DNA of 64,000 nucleotides from Cardiocondyla obscurior (Eukaryota > Arthropoda > Insecta > Hymenoptera > Formicidae). Positions 20,986 through 31,710 of this stretch are shown one piece after another. The notes under the pieces are model-generated. The model worked only from the letters and a program-made list of their open reading frames with translations, ran no database searches and had not been told where the DNA came from. The DNA lies in NCBI RefSeq assembly GCF_019399895.1, contig NC_091865.1, positions 4,717,001 to 4,781,000 of the forward strand, written 5' to 3'. Made by a program: the position numbers and the translations under genes. The stretch's first letter is position 1. Each line of letters starts with the position of its first letter.

Positions 20986-22415
20986 CCTTCTTTTATGACA
21001 TTGTAGGTATCACCAGACTTGACCTTGATTACTCGATAAGAATCTAAGAAATTCGGTTTCAATTTGAGCCCTGGTCCAGCTTGAATCCGTTTAATTACTA
21101 CTAAATCATCAATATAGTATTTCCGTGGGTCCCTGCGTCTCAAATTATATCGCTTCTTATTTTTCTCTTGATTCTTCTTGATCTGCTCTTTAGCTTTGCA
21201 TCTTATCTGCTTACAAATATTCTTGAATTCAGAAATTATCTCTTGTTTGATAGCCTCTTTAATTCTAAGATCTTTGTCAGTGTTTTGTGAGAATACTTTG
21301 CGCGAGTTTAATAAAGACGAGGCAGGAAAATACACAAAAAAACACACTTTAATTACACCTTATATACACTATTTACAAATGTCTTGCAGTTTCGCCAGCA
21401 CGGCTAAAACTTCGCTTCGGAAATTCGCGGTCTCGCGATGCGCTCGCACGGTACCGCAATTGTCGCCTTTTGGTTTTCCGTTGAACTCGGAGCTCTCGCG
21501 GAACCGACACGCTTTGTTCAACGGCTTTTCGCTACTGGAGTTCCCGGGCATTCCTTCCTAGAAAACGCTCGCGAATTCGCGGCAATGCCCAAAAAAGGTA
21601 AAAACGATCGCTAAGCCTTGGCATTGGTCAAAAAACAATCGCGCGATAGCGATCCAGCACAACACGCCGCTGAATCACAACACGGCGCAACGCCCGACAC
21701 ACCGTGTCACGCGCTCGGGGCCTGACAGCGTGTCGCGATCAGCTGCTTTGTGCCAAAAATAACGAGCACGCGTCGGCTCGTCAACGCCTTGCAAGCGATG
21801 CCGCACGCGGCAGCCGAATGTCTAACAGTCAGTTTTGATCCTAGTTCCAAATAGTAGTTCAAATAGAGTGGTATCGATGCTACGCTGATATGTGGAATTT
21901 AGTATCTGTTGTAATTTAGGCACATGTTTATACCATTTATTCAGTTTTTCTATCGTCATCTTGGATAAAACGGGTATGATAGTACGATTAATGCGTTCAA
22001 TTTGCCCGTTAGATCGTGATAAACCGGTGGTAATCTTTGCATGTTGAATATTCTCTTGACGACAGTACTCTTCGAATTCATTTGAAGTGAACGCCGTATC
22101 TTGATCAGAAATAATCGAACTTGAATTTTTAAAAACAGTCTTCTGTAATTCCAGCTTCTGTATGACTTTTTGCGACGTAGTAGTTTTAGTTAGATAAAAG
22201 CATATAAACTTGGTGAATGAGTTAATTACTGCGAAAATATGCTTATAATTTTTTTGCGTTGATTCGAGTGGACCCATGTGATCCACGTGGTACGTATGCA
22301 AAGGTACATCTTCTTTAGTTAACGGGTGCAAGAATCCTTCTTGTTTTCCCGCCTTCTTATTTATCAGAATGCATCTTAAACAATTCGTTATACAGCTTTC
22401 TATTTTGCTTCTCAA
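20979..22415 (-). pseudogene. Integrase of gypsy 2, split by a solo LTR
   Basis: 22415-21828 encodes the integrase core: CITNCLRCILINKK (end of the zinc domain), YHVDHMGPL, ISDQDTAFTSNEF and SNGQIERINRT, so all three acidic catalytic residues are present. After the 547-base solo LTR (21281-21827) the frame resumes at 21280 as DKDLRIKEAIKQE and runs to 20979 through a basic linker (KKNQEKNKKRYNLRRRDP) and a chromodomain-proximal GPY-like segment (GPGLKLKPNFLDSYRVIK). The two halves join in frame across the GTCAG duplication. A frameshift separates it from the RNase H ORF at 22412. It is not expressible as it stands. Confidence 0.85.
21281..21827 (-). mobile_element. 547-base solo LTR in gypsy 2 integrase
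   Basis: Begins TGTTTTGTGAG and ends TGTCTAACA on the plus strand, flanked by GTCAG (21276-21280 and 21828-21832). It matches the solo LTR at 63407-63926, notably in the blocks GAAAACGCTCGCGAATTCGCGG, CCTTGGCATTGG and GGGGCCTGACAGCG. Orientation is taken from the AATAAA-type signals and is tentative. Confidence 0.85.
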
Positions 22416-24149
22416 ATTAGGAATGTAGGAATGTAAAACTCTCTTTTGACTTCTTCTTTAGTATGTTTAACCGCGAAATGATCCTTTTCATGACAGCAGC
22501 TTGCAACTTTATCTTGCATTGATTTTGGAACTAAGAGTAATTTACATCCATCAACAAATTTATAGATTAATCTATGTTGTAATCTGTAATCTTCATGAGT
22601 AATTTCTTCCAAAGATTTCTTAATGGATTGAATATACTCATCAGCATTTTGTGCTCTCTTAATCTTCGGAACGATGTTGTCAATATCTAACATCATCACG
22701 GGGTTGCGACTTAATGTGTGTACATGTTTCATGCGAGAACCTGAACAATGTTTAATTTTGTATAAAAATTCTTCTAGTAGTAATGCCCATCTGGCGATTT
22801 GTGTAGTTAAATCTTTTTTACACATTGTTTGTTGGAAAGCAGCACAATCGGTAACAATCTTAATAGCTTTGCCTATTAAATAGACACAAAATTTCTTTAA
22901 TGCTGCTATCACCGCTAGAACTTCAAGTACATAACTAGAATACTTTCTTTCTGCTTTCGTCGTCTTATGGCTCATGTAATGCACAGGATGTAATTGATTA
23001 TCAACTGGCAATTTCTGTAGCAGGACTGCTCCGTAACCATCTTGACTAACATCCGTGTGAATTTCAGTTTTATAATTCCGATTATAGATACTAAGAACTG
23101 GTTCCTCGGCTAACAGTGCTTTTAGCTTATTGAATGTGTATTTCTCTTCAGCTTCAAATTGAAACGGCGTCTTTTTCTTCAATAGATCACTTAACGGCTT
23201 GGTTATCTTTAAATATCCGGATATAAACTTCTTAAAATATCCTGTGAGTCCCAAATAACTCTGTATTTGTTTCAATGTAGTGGGCTCTAAAATTCTTGCT
23301 ACCGCTCTTGTCTTGTCCGATGAAGGATACAGCTTTCCGTCTTCAATAATGTATCCGAAAAATTCAATACGCCTCTTTAATAGTTTACACTTCTTTTTAT
23401 TAATTTGCAATCTATATTCTTGTGCTCGATCTAATACCATTTGAGTCTGATAACTGCTTCGTCTTTATTCATCGCTGGTATAATAAGACCATCCACGTAC
23501 GGTAATACTATTCCTTTGGCTGTAAAATCTTTAAAGATTTCGTTTATAAATTGTTGGAATACTGCAGGGGAATTGCACAATCCGAATGGCACCTTGAGAA
23601 ACTGGTACCGTTCATTGCGTGTTACGAATAAGGTGTATTTGCGACTAGCTTCATCAATGAATACATGAAAGAACCCATTCTTGAGATTCAGTATGCTAAA
23701 AACTCGAGCATTCTGTAGTCTGTCTAAAATATCTTCTATTAGTGGTAAGGGATAATGATGTTTTAATATAATCTTATTTATCGCACAATAGTCAATGCAA
23801 ATCCTGGGTGAACCGTCCTTCTTTCTTATTACCAGTACTTGATTGGCGTATTCGAATGAACACGGTTCAATCACCTTATCCTTAATCCATTGCTCGGCTT
23901 GTTCGTCTACTACATTTCTTTCCAGAGATGGTAAGCGTCTAGGCCTTGCAAAAATCTTCTCGGCATTGGTCACATTAATTGTCATACGTATATTTGAATC
24001 TTTAGTCTTCTTTGGTTGATATTGCTCTAAAATTTTTTCTACTTCCTTTTTTTGTACTATACTTACATTGCCAACTTTAGGAACGGTAACGTCAATAGTA
24101 TAATGCAATGGTAAGGTATTTTCATTAAATATTTTCTTAATAATAATTT
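22412..24149 (-). pseudogene. Reverse transcriptase and RNase H of gypsy 2
   Basis: Two overlapping frames. 24149-23431 carries the RT fingers and palm: CSFEYANQVLVIRKKDGSPR, CIDYCAINKI, LPLIEDILDRL, LKVPFGLCNSPAVFQQFINE and LPYVDGLIIPA, where the usual YVDD has become YVDG. 23440-22412 carries the RT connection (KCKLLKRRIEFFGYII, YLGLTGYFKKFI), RNase H (IHTDVSQDGYGAVLLQ, YSSYVLEVLAVIAALKKF, VTDCAAFQQTM) and the integrase zinc-domain start. The frameshift near 23435 and the lost catalytic Asp make the enzyme inactive. A mag-like or 17.6-like gypsy lineage is possible, but I cannot place it firmly. Confidence 0.85.
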
Positions 24150-24153
24150 CATC

Positions 24154-24995
24154 TGTAAGGATTGTTCAAGATTTGAAAAGAACAAGTCCACAAATTTAAA
24201 GAATTTAATGGTTTATTTTATGCGGAGCAGATCTCCGTCTTATAACGTCAGAATGAAACTGACTCCTTGATCGTTGCTAACGCACGATGATCGGAAAGGA
24301 TTTATATCTATTCCTTTGAAGTAATCTTATTATATCAAGGTTAAGGTTTGCAGAAAATTAATAAGACCTTGGCCCTGAAGAAAGTTAATATTGAGCGTAA
24401 ATAGTTCTATGAATAAATTGATAATGAAATAAATAATACGTGAAATTAATATTTTAACTCTTATTACTTGTTGGCGACCGCAAAGTTAAATTTTATAAAC
24501 CGAATAACGATGAAATTAAAAGTCGAAAAACAGAGGCTAATGCAGCACCTGACAACGACTCGATGCCCGTTGAAAAATAAATACTTGTGTTTATAAGACG
24601 CGTGAAAACTTCGACAGAAACGTTAAGGAACGCAAAATTTAAAATAGCGGCGAGATGAGGAGTGCGACAAGGGGGGCTCCTAATATAAAAGGCAGCGGAG
24701 AGCGGCTCCGGCTAGACGTCTTTGTTTCTTCTCGAGGTAATATGATACCAGTTTTTGTAAAATTTGGACGCTATTTGTAAAACGGGGCAGTTTCTGGTCT
24801 CCGCGCGCGGTCATCTACGACGGGCCGGCTTTCACGAGTCTCGGTCGCGCCAATCTCTCTTTTATTATTTGAGAGGAATAAAACGGAAGTTACAATTCCT
24901 ACGAGACGAGATGTGTGTTTATTTAAAATCGTTTGACACTATCTTTCCATCCATCGGCCTAACAACATCGCCATTTCGTCTCGAACATTACTACA
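24154..24995 (+). mobile_element. 842-base solo LTR in gypsy 2 pol
   Basis: TGTAAGGATTG...CATTACTACA, flanked by CATC (24150-24153 and 24996-24999). Excision joins the protease region to the RT-side frame (NINQDE|IIIKK). A TATA-like AATATAAAAGG near 24680 and AATAAAA near 24875 suggest plus-strand orientation. Confidence 0.8.
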
Positions 24996-25190
24996 CATCT
25001 TGATTAATATTTACATCAGCTTGAGACAGTAATTTGTTACCTATCACAACGCTCATCTTCATGACGTCATCAGTTACTACATAGATTATTACATGGTAAT
25101 CATTGTTATTTATAGTCACAACATCTTCAAAATATCCTTTCAGTTGCATTTGGTTTCCCCCGAAACCTGCAAAACACATGATCGTGTCGG
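24996..25190 (-). pseudogene. Retropepsin C-terminal part of gypsy 2
   Basis: On the minus strand, from about 25179: GYFEDVVTINNNDYH, IIYVVTDDVMKMSVVIGNKLL. The valine-rich strand followed by VIGNKLL is the usual C-terminal half of a gypsy aspartic protease. The DTG active site would lie upstream, where foreign GC-rich sequence begins at about 25191. The frame runs on into pol once the solo LTR is removed. Confidence 0.65.
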
Positions 25191-25447
25191 CACGAAGTGC
25201 CCGGGATGTCGGCGGCAGTCAAGAGTGCCCGACTACGGCGGTGTCGACGGCTGAATGCCGTATGATAGATCCGAAGCCTGGACGGGAGCGTCCATCTAGG
25301 GGATCTCGGTAGTCCGGGGTAATCGGGGGCGCCGGCGGTATTCGGTCGCCTCGGTGGTGGAGCCTCGGAAGCGCCCGAGGTCTCCAGGAACCTGAATCTA
25401 TACTTTGCCTTGGGAGCGCCCAAGGCAGCGGAAACTCTCACCGGGAG

Positions 25448-26660
25448 CAGTGTTCATAGACGAGACGCGTTTTCTTGCGCATGCGCGGCGAATAGGACCT
25501 CAGTCCAATATGCGGTACTATAAGAAGAAGACCCTTACAAGAGGGGCACCCGTATATATTTTTTATGTATTTAATTGTACAGAAATAAAATAAAATAGTA
25601 AATTTAACAAAAAATTGCAATATAAAAATGTAACACATATTTTGAAAATAAAAGGTTTATTTTAATTATGTTATGGTTTAACATGTATTTTCTTTGTAAT
25701 AAGAAACCAATTTTCTAAAAACACTTTTGTTTCGTCATGTAAATTAGAATTCTTTAAACATTAAATCTATTAAAAATATATAAGTATATAAATATATAAG
25801 TATATAAGTACATAAATCTATTAAAAACATATAAATATATAAAAAATAAATAATGTATACTTTCTTTAACCTATCTTTTACACAAGTCTTTAAGCGTACA
25901 ACTTGCCAATCTCCGCCTTCCAATCAATGAATTGAATCAAGTGTCGAGTCCGCCAATCACTGAGCTTACCAAGCATAGTCTTGGCGGGACGGGTACTTGA
26001 CAGGTTGGTTAAAAGGTAAGCTAAGATTAATTACTATCAAATTGATATAAATAAAAAAGGAGCAATTAAAAAGGTGTTGGGAAAAACAATTATTAGGAAA
26101 TTTCAAATATCATGGCTAGATGATAAAGCTTTTAAAAGATGGTTGGCTCCTTACCATGAAAATAATGCAATGGTACTGTGTGCAACAAGCTCATCAAATG
26201 TTGCAAATCTGATTTATTAAGACACTCGCAATCGGTTAAACACATAACAAACATTAATGCAAATGCGAAAAATTTTATTACTTGTTAATTATATGAAGTA
26301 ACAGATTTTATTTTATGAATACTGGTAAGGTTTTTGACGGTTTTCCTTATCCTTGCAACAAATGTTGGTATTCTGTATGAGATTCCGCCAAATAAATTAT
26401 ATATATTTTTTATTTTAAACATATATTTTATTTCTTCTTTCCTTCTTTATTTTTCAGATTTTTTGTTATATATAAGTTTTTATTTTATTATTAATAGTAA
26501 GAAAATATATTTAAACAAATAATTAAAAAAATTTGATTACTTTTAGTAAAATTATATATGTATGGGCGCCTGAGGGTTTCTCTTTTACATTAACGTATGC
26601 TCGACTGAGGTCCTATTCGCCGCGCATGCGCGAGAAAACGCGTCTGGTCTATCAACACTG
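25448..26660 (+). mobile_element. Decayed hAT-type transposon
   Basis: Starts CAGTGTTCATAGAC and ends with the inverted TCTATCAACACTG, with about 110 bases of imperfect terminal inverted sequence. It is flanked by an exact 8-base duplication ACCGGGAG (25440-25447 and 26661-26668). CAGTG ends plus 8-base duplications are the hAT signature. It retains only a fragment of coding sequence (26065-26220). Confidence 0.82.
26065..26220 (+). pseudogene. hAT zinc-finger (BED-like) N-terminal fragment
   Basis: A short open stretch reading FQISWLDDKAFKRWLAP followed by NNAMVLCATSS. The SWL.D..FK.WLAP pattern is common in the N-terminal zinc region of insect hAT transposases. A second finger cysteine seems to be lost (C-A-T-S instead of CxxC). 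It ends in TAA at 26218-26220. It lies inside the hAT-type ends, which supports the reading. Confidence 0.5.
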
Positions 26661-26965
26661 ACCGGGAGCGCCCGAAGCCTTAGGATCTGGAGGATGTGTT
26701 CGGGTCAAGGATTGGAACCGGACAAAGTACCTGCTCTGCCGCGAGCTCGGCTTATATAGCCGCCGAGATGAGAGTGGGAGAACTCCCACTCTCAACTTGG
26801 CGGCGCGCGCCTTCGCCGGACTGGTGGACGTCTGGCGAACTATATTCGGCGCATCCGGTGCCGTCTGGGCCGATGTTTGCTTGTGATCCTCCGGTGGACG
26901 GCCTTCTGCTGTCCAAGGCGAGTTTTCACCCTTTAGTGGCGAGGCCTGTGCCCTCGCCACGTCCT

Positions 26966-27139
26966 TCATGGCTAAAAAGTACGCCTGTACTGACTGATTT
27001 TTCATCTTTCTCTTACTCAGTAACTAATGCAGTTCTGCACTGTGTATTATGTCACTGAATTCATTCTTGAGTGTCTTCTTTAATTTTTTCCACGTCGTTA
27101 AACCTCTTTCTCCTCGAATAAATAGTTTCGCTAAACCTT
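26966..27139 (-). pseudogene. Gag middle fragment of gypsy 2
   Basis: On the minus strand: LKGLAKLFIRGERGL, WKKLKKTLKNEFSD and MKNQSVQAYFLAMKDVA. This is the capsid region of gypsy Gag (W-x-KLK-x-L-x-x-EF then VQ-Y-x-x-MK). One stop interrupts it (the Gln expected before LLSKRK is TAG). The upstream part is at 30613-30785; the join across the 27143-30612 insertion is in frame. Confidence 0.75.
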
Positions 27140-27734
27140 TAACAAGGGAACCTTGCGAAGTCAAAAATGAAAAAAAATCTGAAACTTTGCACACATTTGG
27201 GGGCCAATATTAAATAAATTTAAAAAATAATATTTGCTGCTAATATTCGGTTTTAAGGGGTAAAATCACCACTCAAAGTTAATACCGTTTTATATTTTTT
27301 TCGATATATCTCGAAAACTATTTGAAATATAAAAAAATGTTTCATACAAAAGTTTTATGGTAAAAAGTTTTATTTAACTGCAGTAAGAAAATTAACAAAA
27401 AATTTAAACAAATTTTTTTTGTTTAATTGTTATAATTTTTTTATTTTATTTTATTACTAGAGCTAAATAGGACTATTTTTACCATAAAACTTTTGTATAA
27501 AACATTTTTTTATATTTTAATTACTTTTCGAGATATATTTAAAAAAAATATAAAGCCGTCTCAACTTTGAAGAGTGATTTAACCTCTTAAAATCAAATAT
27601 TGAATATATATTTTTTTGTTTTCTTTAATTTACGTAATATCCACCCCTACATATATAAAAAGTTTCATCAAAATCTGAAATTTCGAATACGTAACGTGTT
27701 TTTGCGTCAGCAACGAAAAATTTTACAATACCCT

Positions 27735-28550
27735 TAAGTAAAAACTTTAAGTTATAATTTCATCTAAATAAAGTGTATAGAAAAGAGTTTCCGTCAATTA
27801 ATTATACATATACGTTTTACTTTTAATGTCTTGTTTTTATTCGCTGACGTTACTCCGACTATTTGTTAACTTTACATTAAATTATGTCATTAATTTTATT
27901 TATTCATTTATATGTCTATATTTATAATAGAAGCAAAAAAAGAAAAATTGATATGTATTTAAAAATAAATATGTTAAATGATTTAAATCAGAAATTACGT
28001 CGTATTACATTAGAAGATAAACATGTTTTCGTGAATAATGTGCAAATAAGATCATTCAAGACTTTATTAAGGCGAGAAATATTACGCATAATTTTAGTAT
28101 AAAAGTAGCTCGCAAGTTTAAAGCTCCATTCTAGTTTAAAAGATTGTTAAAGTTTTAATTTTCAAGAAAACTATCTTTAATAAAGTACAACAAAGCAAAA
28201 TGGTACATACAAATCCTGCGAATGTTATCAATATGTTAATTACTTTATTGAAAATTTTGAATATTCCACCAACATCTGTAAATCATAGAAAAATTGAATT
28301 ACATGATTCGATAAAGGGTCTATTTTCCTTTTTTTTGCTTCTATTATAAATATAGACATATAAATAAATAAATAAAATTAATGTCATAATTCGATGTAAA
28401 GTTAACAAATAGTCGGAGTAACGTCAGCAAATAAAAATAAAACATTAAAAGTAAAACGTATATGTATAATTGATTGACAAAAATCTTTTCCTATAGACTT
28501 TACTTAGATGAAACTATAACAAGGAGTTTTTACTTAAGGATATTGTTTAA
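27735..28550. repeat. Inner inverted repeat, about 210-base arms
   Basis: AGTAAAAACTTTAAGTTATA... (27735-27945) is mirrored at 28330-28550. The enclosed 390 bases hold a 72-codon ORF (27884-28102, plus) without known motifs. Confidence 0.7.
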
Positions 28551-28820
28551 AGAAATGTATGAATGCTTGGCGCTGATATTTCTAACATATGATGTAACGC
28601 ATACGCAATAACGGTTGTCGCTTTATTCGATGTTCTGTCTCCTGTTCTCATATGTCTCGGTCCAAGTTTCCGTTGCTCTGATTTAGATAAGAATAACATA
28701 AAGAATTTCTATCCAAAAATGTAAAGGTAACATCTGCACAAAAATAAAGAAATCAATTAGTAGAAATTAACGGTCTTACCCAATTGGTTAGGAAACGATA
28801 GACTCACGCATTAATATATA

Positions 28821-29370
28821 CAGGGTGTTTCAAAGTCATGTAGACAAACTTTGGAACTAGGTAGATCTTGTCATTTTAAGACGAAAAGTCCTTTATAATT
28901 TTTTATTCCGAGTAATATTAAGCGAGATAATAATTATTGAAAATTCTGTCTTTTAGGCGGAACTTACTGCCCCCCACACCGCGCGGAGACGCTCTATCAA
29001 TCGGTAGTCTCCAATCTTTGCGTTCTCTATCATCGATAAGAAAAGTGAAGGCGCGCGGGGCGAGACAGGCGGTTACGATCGGCCCGCCTAGATAAACTGG
29101 TTTAAACCAGGAATTAAAGAAAGGCGACAACGCATAACAATACAAAGAAAATTATCGATGATCGAGAACGCAAGGATTGGGGACTACCGACGGATAGAGC
29201 GTCTCCGCGCGGTGTGGGGGGCAGTAAGTTCCGCCCAAAAGACATAATTTTCAATAATTATTATCTCGCTTAATATTACTCGGAATAAAAAATGATAAAG
29301 GACTTTTCGTCTTAAAATGACAAGATTTACATAGTTCCAAAGTTTGTCTACATGACTTTGGGACACCCTG
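28821..29370. mobile_element. Palindromic MITE with TACAGGGTGT ends
   Basis: CAGGGTGTTTCAAAGTCATG at the left, inverted CATGACTTTGGGACACCCTG at the right, TA on both sides (28819-28820 and 29371-29372). The arms run about 220 bases. It is nested in the foldback element. Confidence 0.8.
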
Positions 29371-29372
29371 TA

Positions 29373-30004
29373 TAAATAGGCATCAACCAAAAGAAGAAAA
29401 CGATCGCTTCTCTTTCTCTCAGATTCGTGTTCATACAAGATGGCTCGTCTTTCTCGTGTAACAGGCTCGTCCTTCAATTGTTAGAATCGCCTCATGCAAT
29501 GCCGCTCCTCGGGAATGTATTGTTAGGAATAATTACGCTGAAATAAAGATTGCCGTCGCCCACAAACGGGGCTAGCGAAGCAGCTTAGCTGCGCAATGCT
29601 CGAACGTCCTTAAGACGCTTTATCAGTTAGCCTGTGAGACGTAGAAACCACGTGCCTTGCGACGTGAAACACAGAGAATGGCCTTTTGCGGCGCAATAAA
29701 CGATTGAGCTTGACGGCTGCAGACGTACTTATTCTGACCTTCAGAATAAACGTTACGATATGTTGCACTGCGTGTATTAGCTCAGCAACTTGAAAAGCGG
29801 GTCTCGGGAATATGTGCAATATTCACTTTTTCTTATCACTAAGGGAACACGTGCGACAGCTACGCACGACTGTTCGAGACTGAATCGACGAAACACACAC
29901 GTTAGTGGTGTGCGTTTTTCAAGCTACCAATGAGAGCGGGAGACAGAGTTGGCATCCAATGAACACAACCGACATGGCGCACGAGGCGCACTTACTTCAA
30001 ACCT
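29373..30004. other. Unassigned segment inside the foldback element
   Basis: Mixed-composition sequence with no ORF above 70 codons that I trust. It could be a further nested insertion; I see no terminal repeats. Confidence 0.3.
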
Positions 30005-30612
30005 TGCGGTTCTTTCAACAGATATTGTAAAATTTTTTGTTGTTGCCGCAAAAAAACGTTGCGTATTCGAAATTTTGGATTTTAATGAAACTTTTTATAC
30101 ATGTAGGGGTAGATATTACGTAAATTAAAGAAAACAAAAAATATATATATTTAATATTCATTTTAAGAGGTCAAATCACCCTTCAAAGTTGAGACGGCTT
30201 TATACTTTTTTTAAATATATCTCGAAAAGTAATTAAGGTATAAAAAAATGTTTCATACAAAAGTTTTATGGTAAAAATAGTTCTATTTAGCTCTAGTAAT
30301 AAAATAAAATAAAATTTTATAACAATTAAACAAAAAAATTTGTTTAAATTTTTTTTTTTAATTTTGTTACTGCAGTTAAATAAAACTATTGTTACCATAA
30401 AACTTTTGTATGAAACATTTTTTTATATTTTAAATAGTTTTCGAGATATATCGAAAAAAGTGTAAGGCGGTATTAACTTTGAGGGGTGGTTTCACCTCTT
30501 AAAACCAAATATTAGCAACTAATATTATTGTTTTAATTTATTTAATATTGACCTCTAAATGTGTGTAAAGTTTCAGATTTTTTTTAATTTTCCACTTTGC
30601 GAGGTTCCCTTG

Positions 30613-30785
30613 TAAGAGATTTTTTGACAAATACTAACATCTGTATATCGGATCATCCATACAATTCACCTGACTTTTTTGTATCTTCGGTCCACTGTTC
30701 GACTGGATATTTTTTCTCTTCATCGAATTGCTTTATAGAATCTTCTACGTCTCTGAAAGTCATAGAGAACTTGATACTCTCTGAT
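30613..30785 (-). pseudogene. Gag N-terminal capsid part of gypsy 2
   Basis: On the minus strand: FSMTFRDVEDSIKQFDEEKK, YPVEQWTEDTKKSGELYG, then one stop, then SDIQMLVFVKKSL, which joins LKGLAKLF across the foldback insertion. The phrase order (V..W......G.....Q.L.....L.G.A..) is the usual start of the gypsy capsid. It follows the DEK-like ORF after a frame change near 30785, suggesting that the two were one polyprotein. Confidence 0.7.
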
Positions 30786-31380
30786 TTCTCCTCACTTTAA
30801 ATCGTCTTTTTTCTTCGTCGTCTTTATTATCGTCTTTATCATTGTCTTCGTCGTTGTTCTCATCGTTGTTTCCATCGTCGTTTTCATCGTCGTCTTCACT
30901 GGTGTCTCCGTTGTCTTTGTCTCTGTCTTTATAAGTATCTTGTTTCACGCTTCCTTCATTTTCTTGATCGTCGTATTCATTTTCTTTTTCTTCAACCTTG
31001 CTCGCCTCTCTGAGCACGTCAAGGTCCATCAAATACTTACATATTCGATGGACTAATTCCTTCTTTGTTCCCTTATAATCAATAGTTAAAACGTTGCACA
31101 CTGAGATCAAATTGCCCCATATAAAATTTACTTCAACGAATCCTATCTTTGATCTGAATTCTTCTAAACCAGCTGTAAACGGGAAGCTTCTAAATTCACA
31201 GAGTTTTTTCCTATTGCCTCTGTCTCCTTCTTGTTCGAAGACAATCTTGTGCAGAGTTTTTATGGCTTTGACAGATCCCACTTTCAAATTGTTCGCTACA
31301 ACTTTAAATTTTTCTAAATTTTCCATCCTGACGATCGTGGATATCTTATTTCTTATAGATAAATCGTAACAGCTACTCAC
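30760..31380 (-). CDS. DEK/SAP-like 5' ORF of gypsy 2
   Basis: A 206-residue ORF at the 5' end of gypsy 2, between the 5' LTR and gag. Residues 19-60 (MENLEKFKVVANN to LHKIVFEQEGDRGNRKKL) and 62-125 (FRSFPFTAGLEEF, LISVCNVLTIDYKGTKKELV, RICKYLMDL) follow the order of the chromatin protein DEK: an LHK-L block, a phenylalanine-rich F.F block and a SAP-type helix-extended-helix DNA-binding motif. Residues 128-195 are strongly acidic (Glu/Asp/Lys repeats), also as in DEK. In the element it probably forms the N-terminus of Gag. It could tether Gag to chromatin, which is inference. Capture from a host DEK gene or deep convergence are both possible. Confidence 0.7.
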   Translation of the reverse strand: MSSCYDLSIRNKISTIVRMENLEKFKVVANNLKVGSVKAIKTLHKIVFEQEGDRGNRKKLCEFRSFPFTAGLEEFRSKIGFVEVNFIWGNLISVCNVLTIDYKGTKKELVHRICKYLMDLDVLREASKVEEKENEYDDQENEGSVKQDTYKDRDKDNGDTSEDDDENDDGNNDENNDEDNDKDDNKDDEEKRRFKVRRNQRVSSSL

Positions 31381-31505
31381 AAAGCTTTTTCTATCGTCGT
31401 CGTCGTCAATACTTGCAAGCGCTAATCATCGTAACCTCACTTTTTAGATATCGTCTTTGTCAATGTTTTTCTCGTTGAGCACGATCCCGGCTGAGTCCTC
31501 AAATT

Positions 31506-31710
31506 TGTAGAGATGATGGGTGATTTGTTAACTAATACTCAGTGGATTATTATGGAATATGAAAGAAATAGTTAATTACTGATTATCTGTGAATAAACGA
31601 TACAAAAGTTTTGCATTCATTACTAACAAGCAGCAGTTCTCTCTCTCAAAAAAGAAAAAGTGTTCTTTTCGGTATTTCTTTAAAAACTCTTGTTACTTGT
31701 CGCCTAGCAA
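31506..31710 (-). repeat. 5' LTR of gypsy 2
   Basis: 205 bases, same orientation as and about 90% identical to 20781-20985. It borders the DEK-like ORF leader at 31381-31505. Confidence 0.8.

Larger units (their letters stand above)
25191..26965. mobile_element. GC-rich insertion, probably LTR, split by a hAT element
   Basis: Lies between the gypsy 2 protease and gag fragments and is much richer in GC. It begins near TGTCGGCACG (25194). Its other edge is near GTGCCCTCGCCA (about 26963), where gag sequence resumes. The halves 25191-25447 and 26661-26965 share GGGAGCGCCC motifs. A TATATAAG is present near 26753. No matching target duplication was found, and gag/protease sequence is missing, so borders are approximate. 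Confidence 0.4.
27143..30612. mobile_element. 3.5-kb foldback-type DNA element with nested palindromes
   Basis: Termini CAAGGGAACCTTGCG (27143) and its inverse ending GGTTCCCTTG (30612) continue as arms of about 600 bases each (27143-27740 and 30005-30612). TAA duplications flank it (27140-27142 and 30613-30615), and excision restores the gypsy 2 gag frame. Each arm is itself folded (27250-27400 pairs with 27480-27590). The centre contains a second palindrome and a MITE. A 3-base TAA/TTA duplication is typical of PIF/Harbinger elements, but no transposase is present, so the superfamily is open. Confidence 0.75.
20781..31710 (-). mobile_element. Ty3/gypsy retrotransposon 2, old, minus strand, multiply interrupted
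   Basis: Two 205-base LTRs in the same orientation (20781-20985 and 31506-31710) enclose, in minus-strand order, a DEK-like ORF, gag, protease, reverse transcriptase, RNase H and integrase. By eye the LTRs differ at about 20 positions (near 90% identity), so the insertion is old. Later insertions removed from the reading are 21281-21827, 24154-24995, about 25191-26965 (holding a hAT element) and 27143-30612. Each cleanly defined one rejoins the frame when excised. Sequence between gag and protease seems to have been lost. Confidence 0.85.

Noticed and set aside
25127..25441. 104-codon minus ORF reading out of the gypsy 2 protease
   Set aside because: Past about 25191 it is translation of the GC-rich insertion, not protease.
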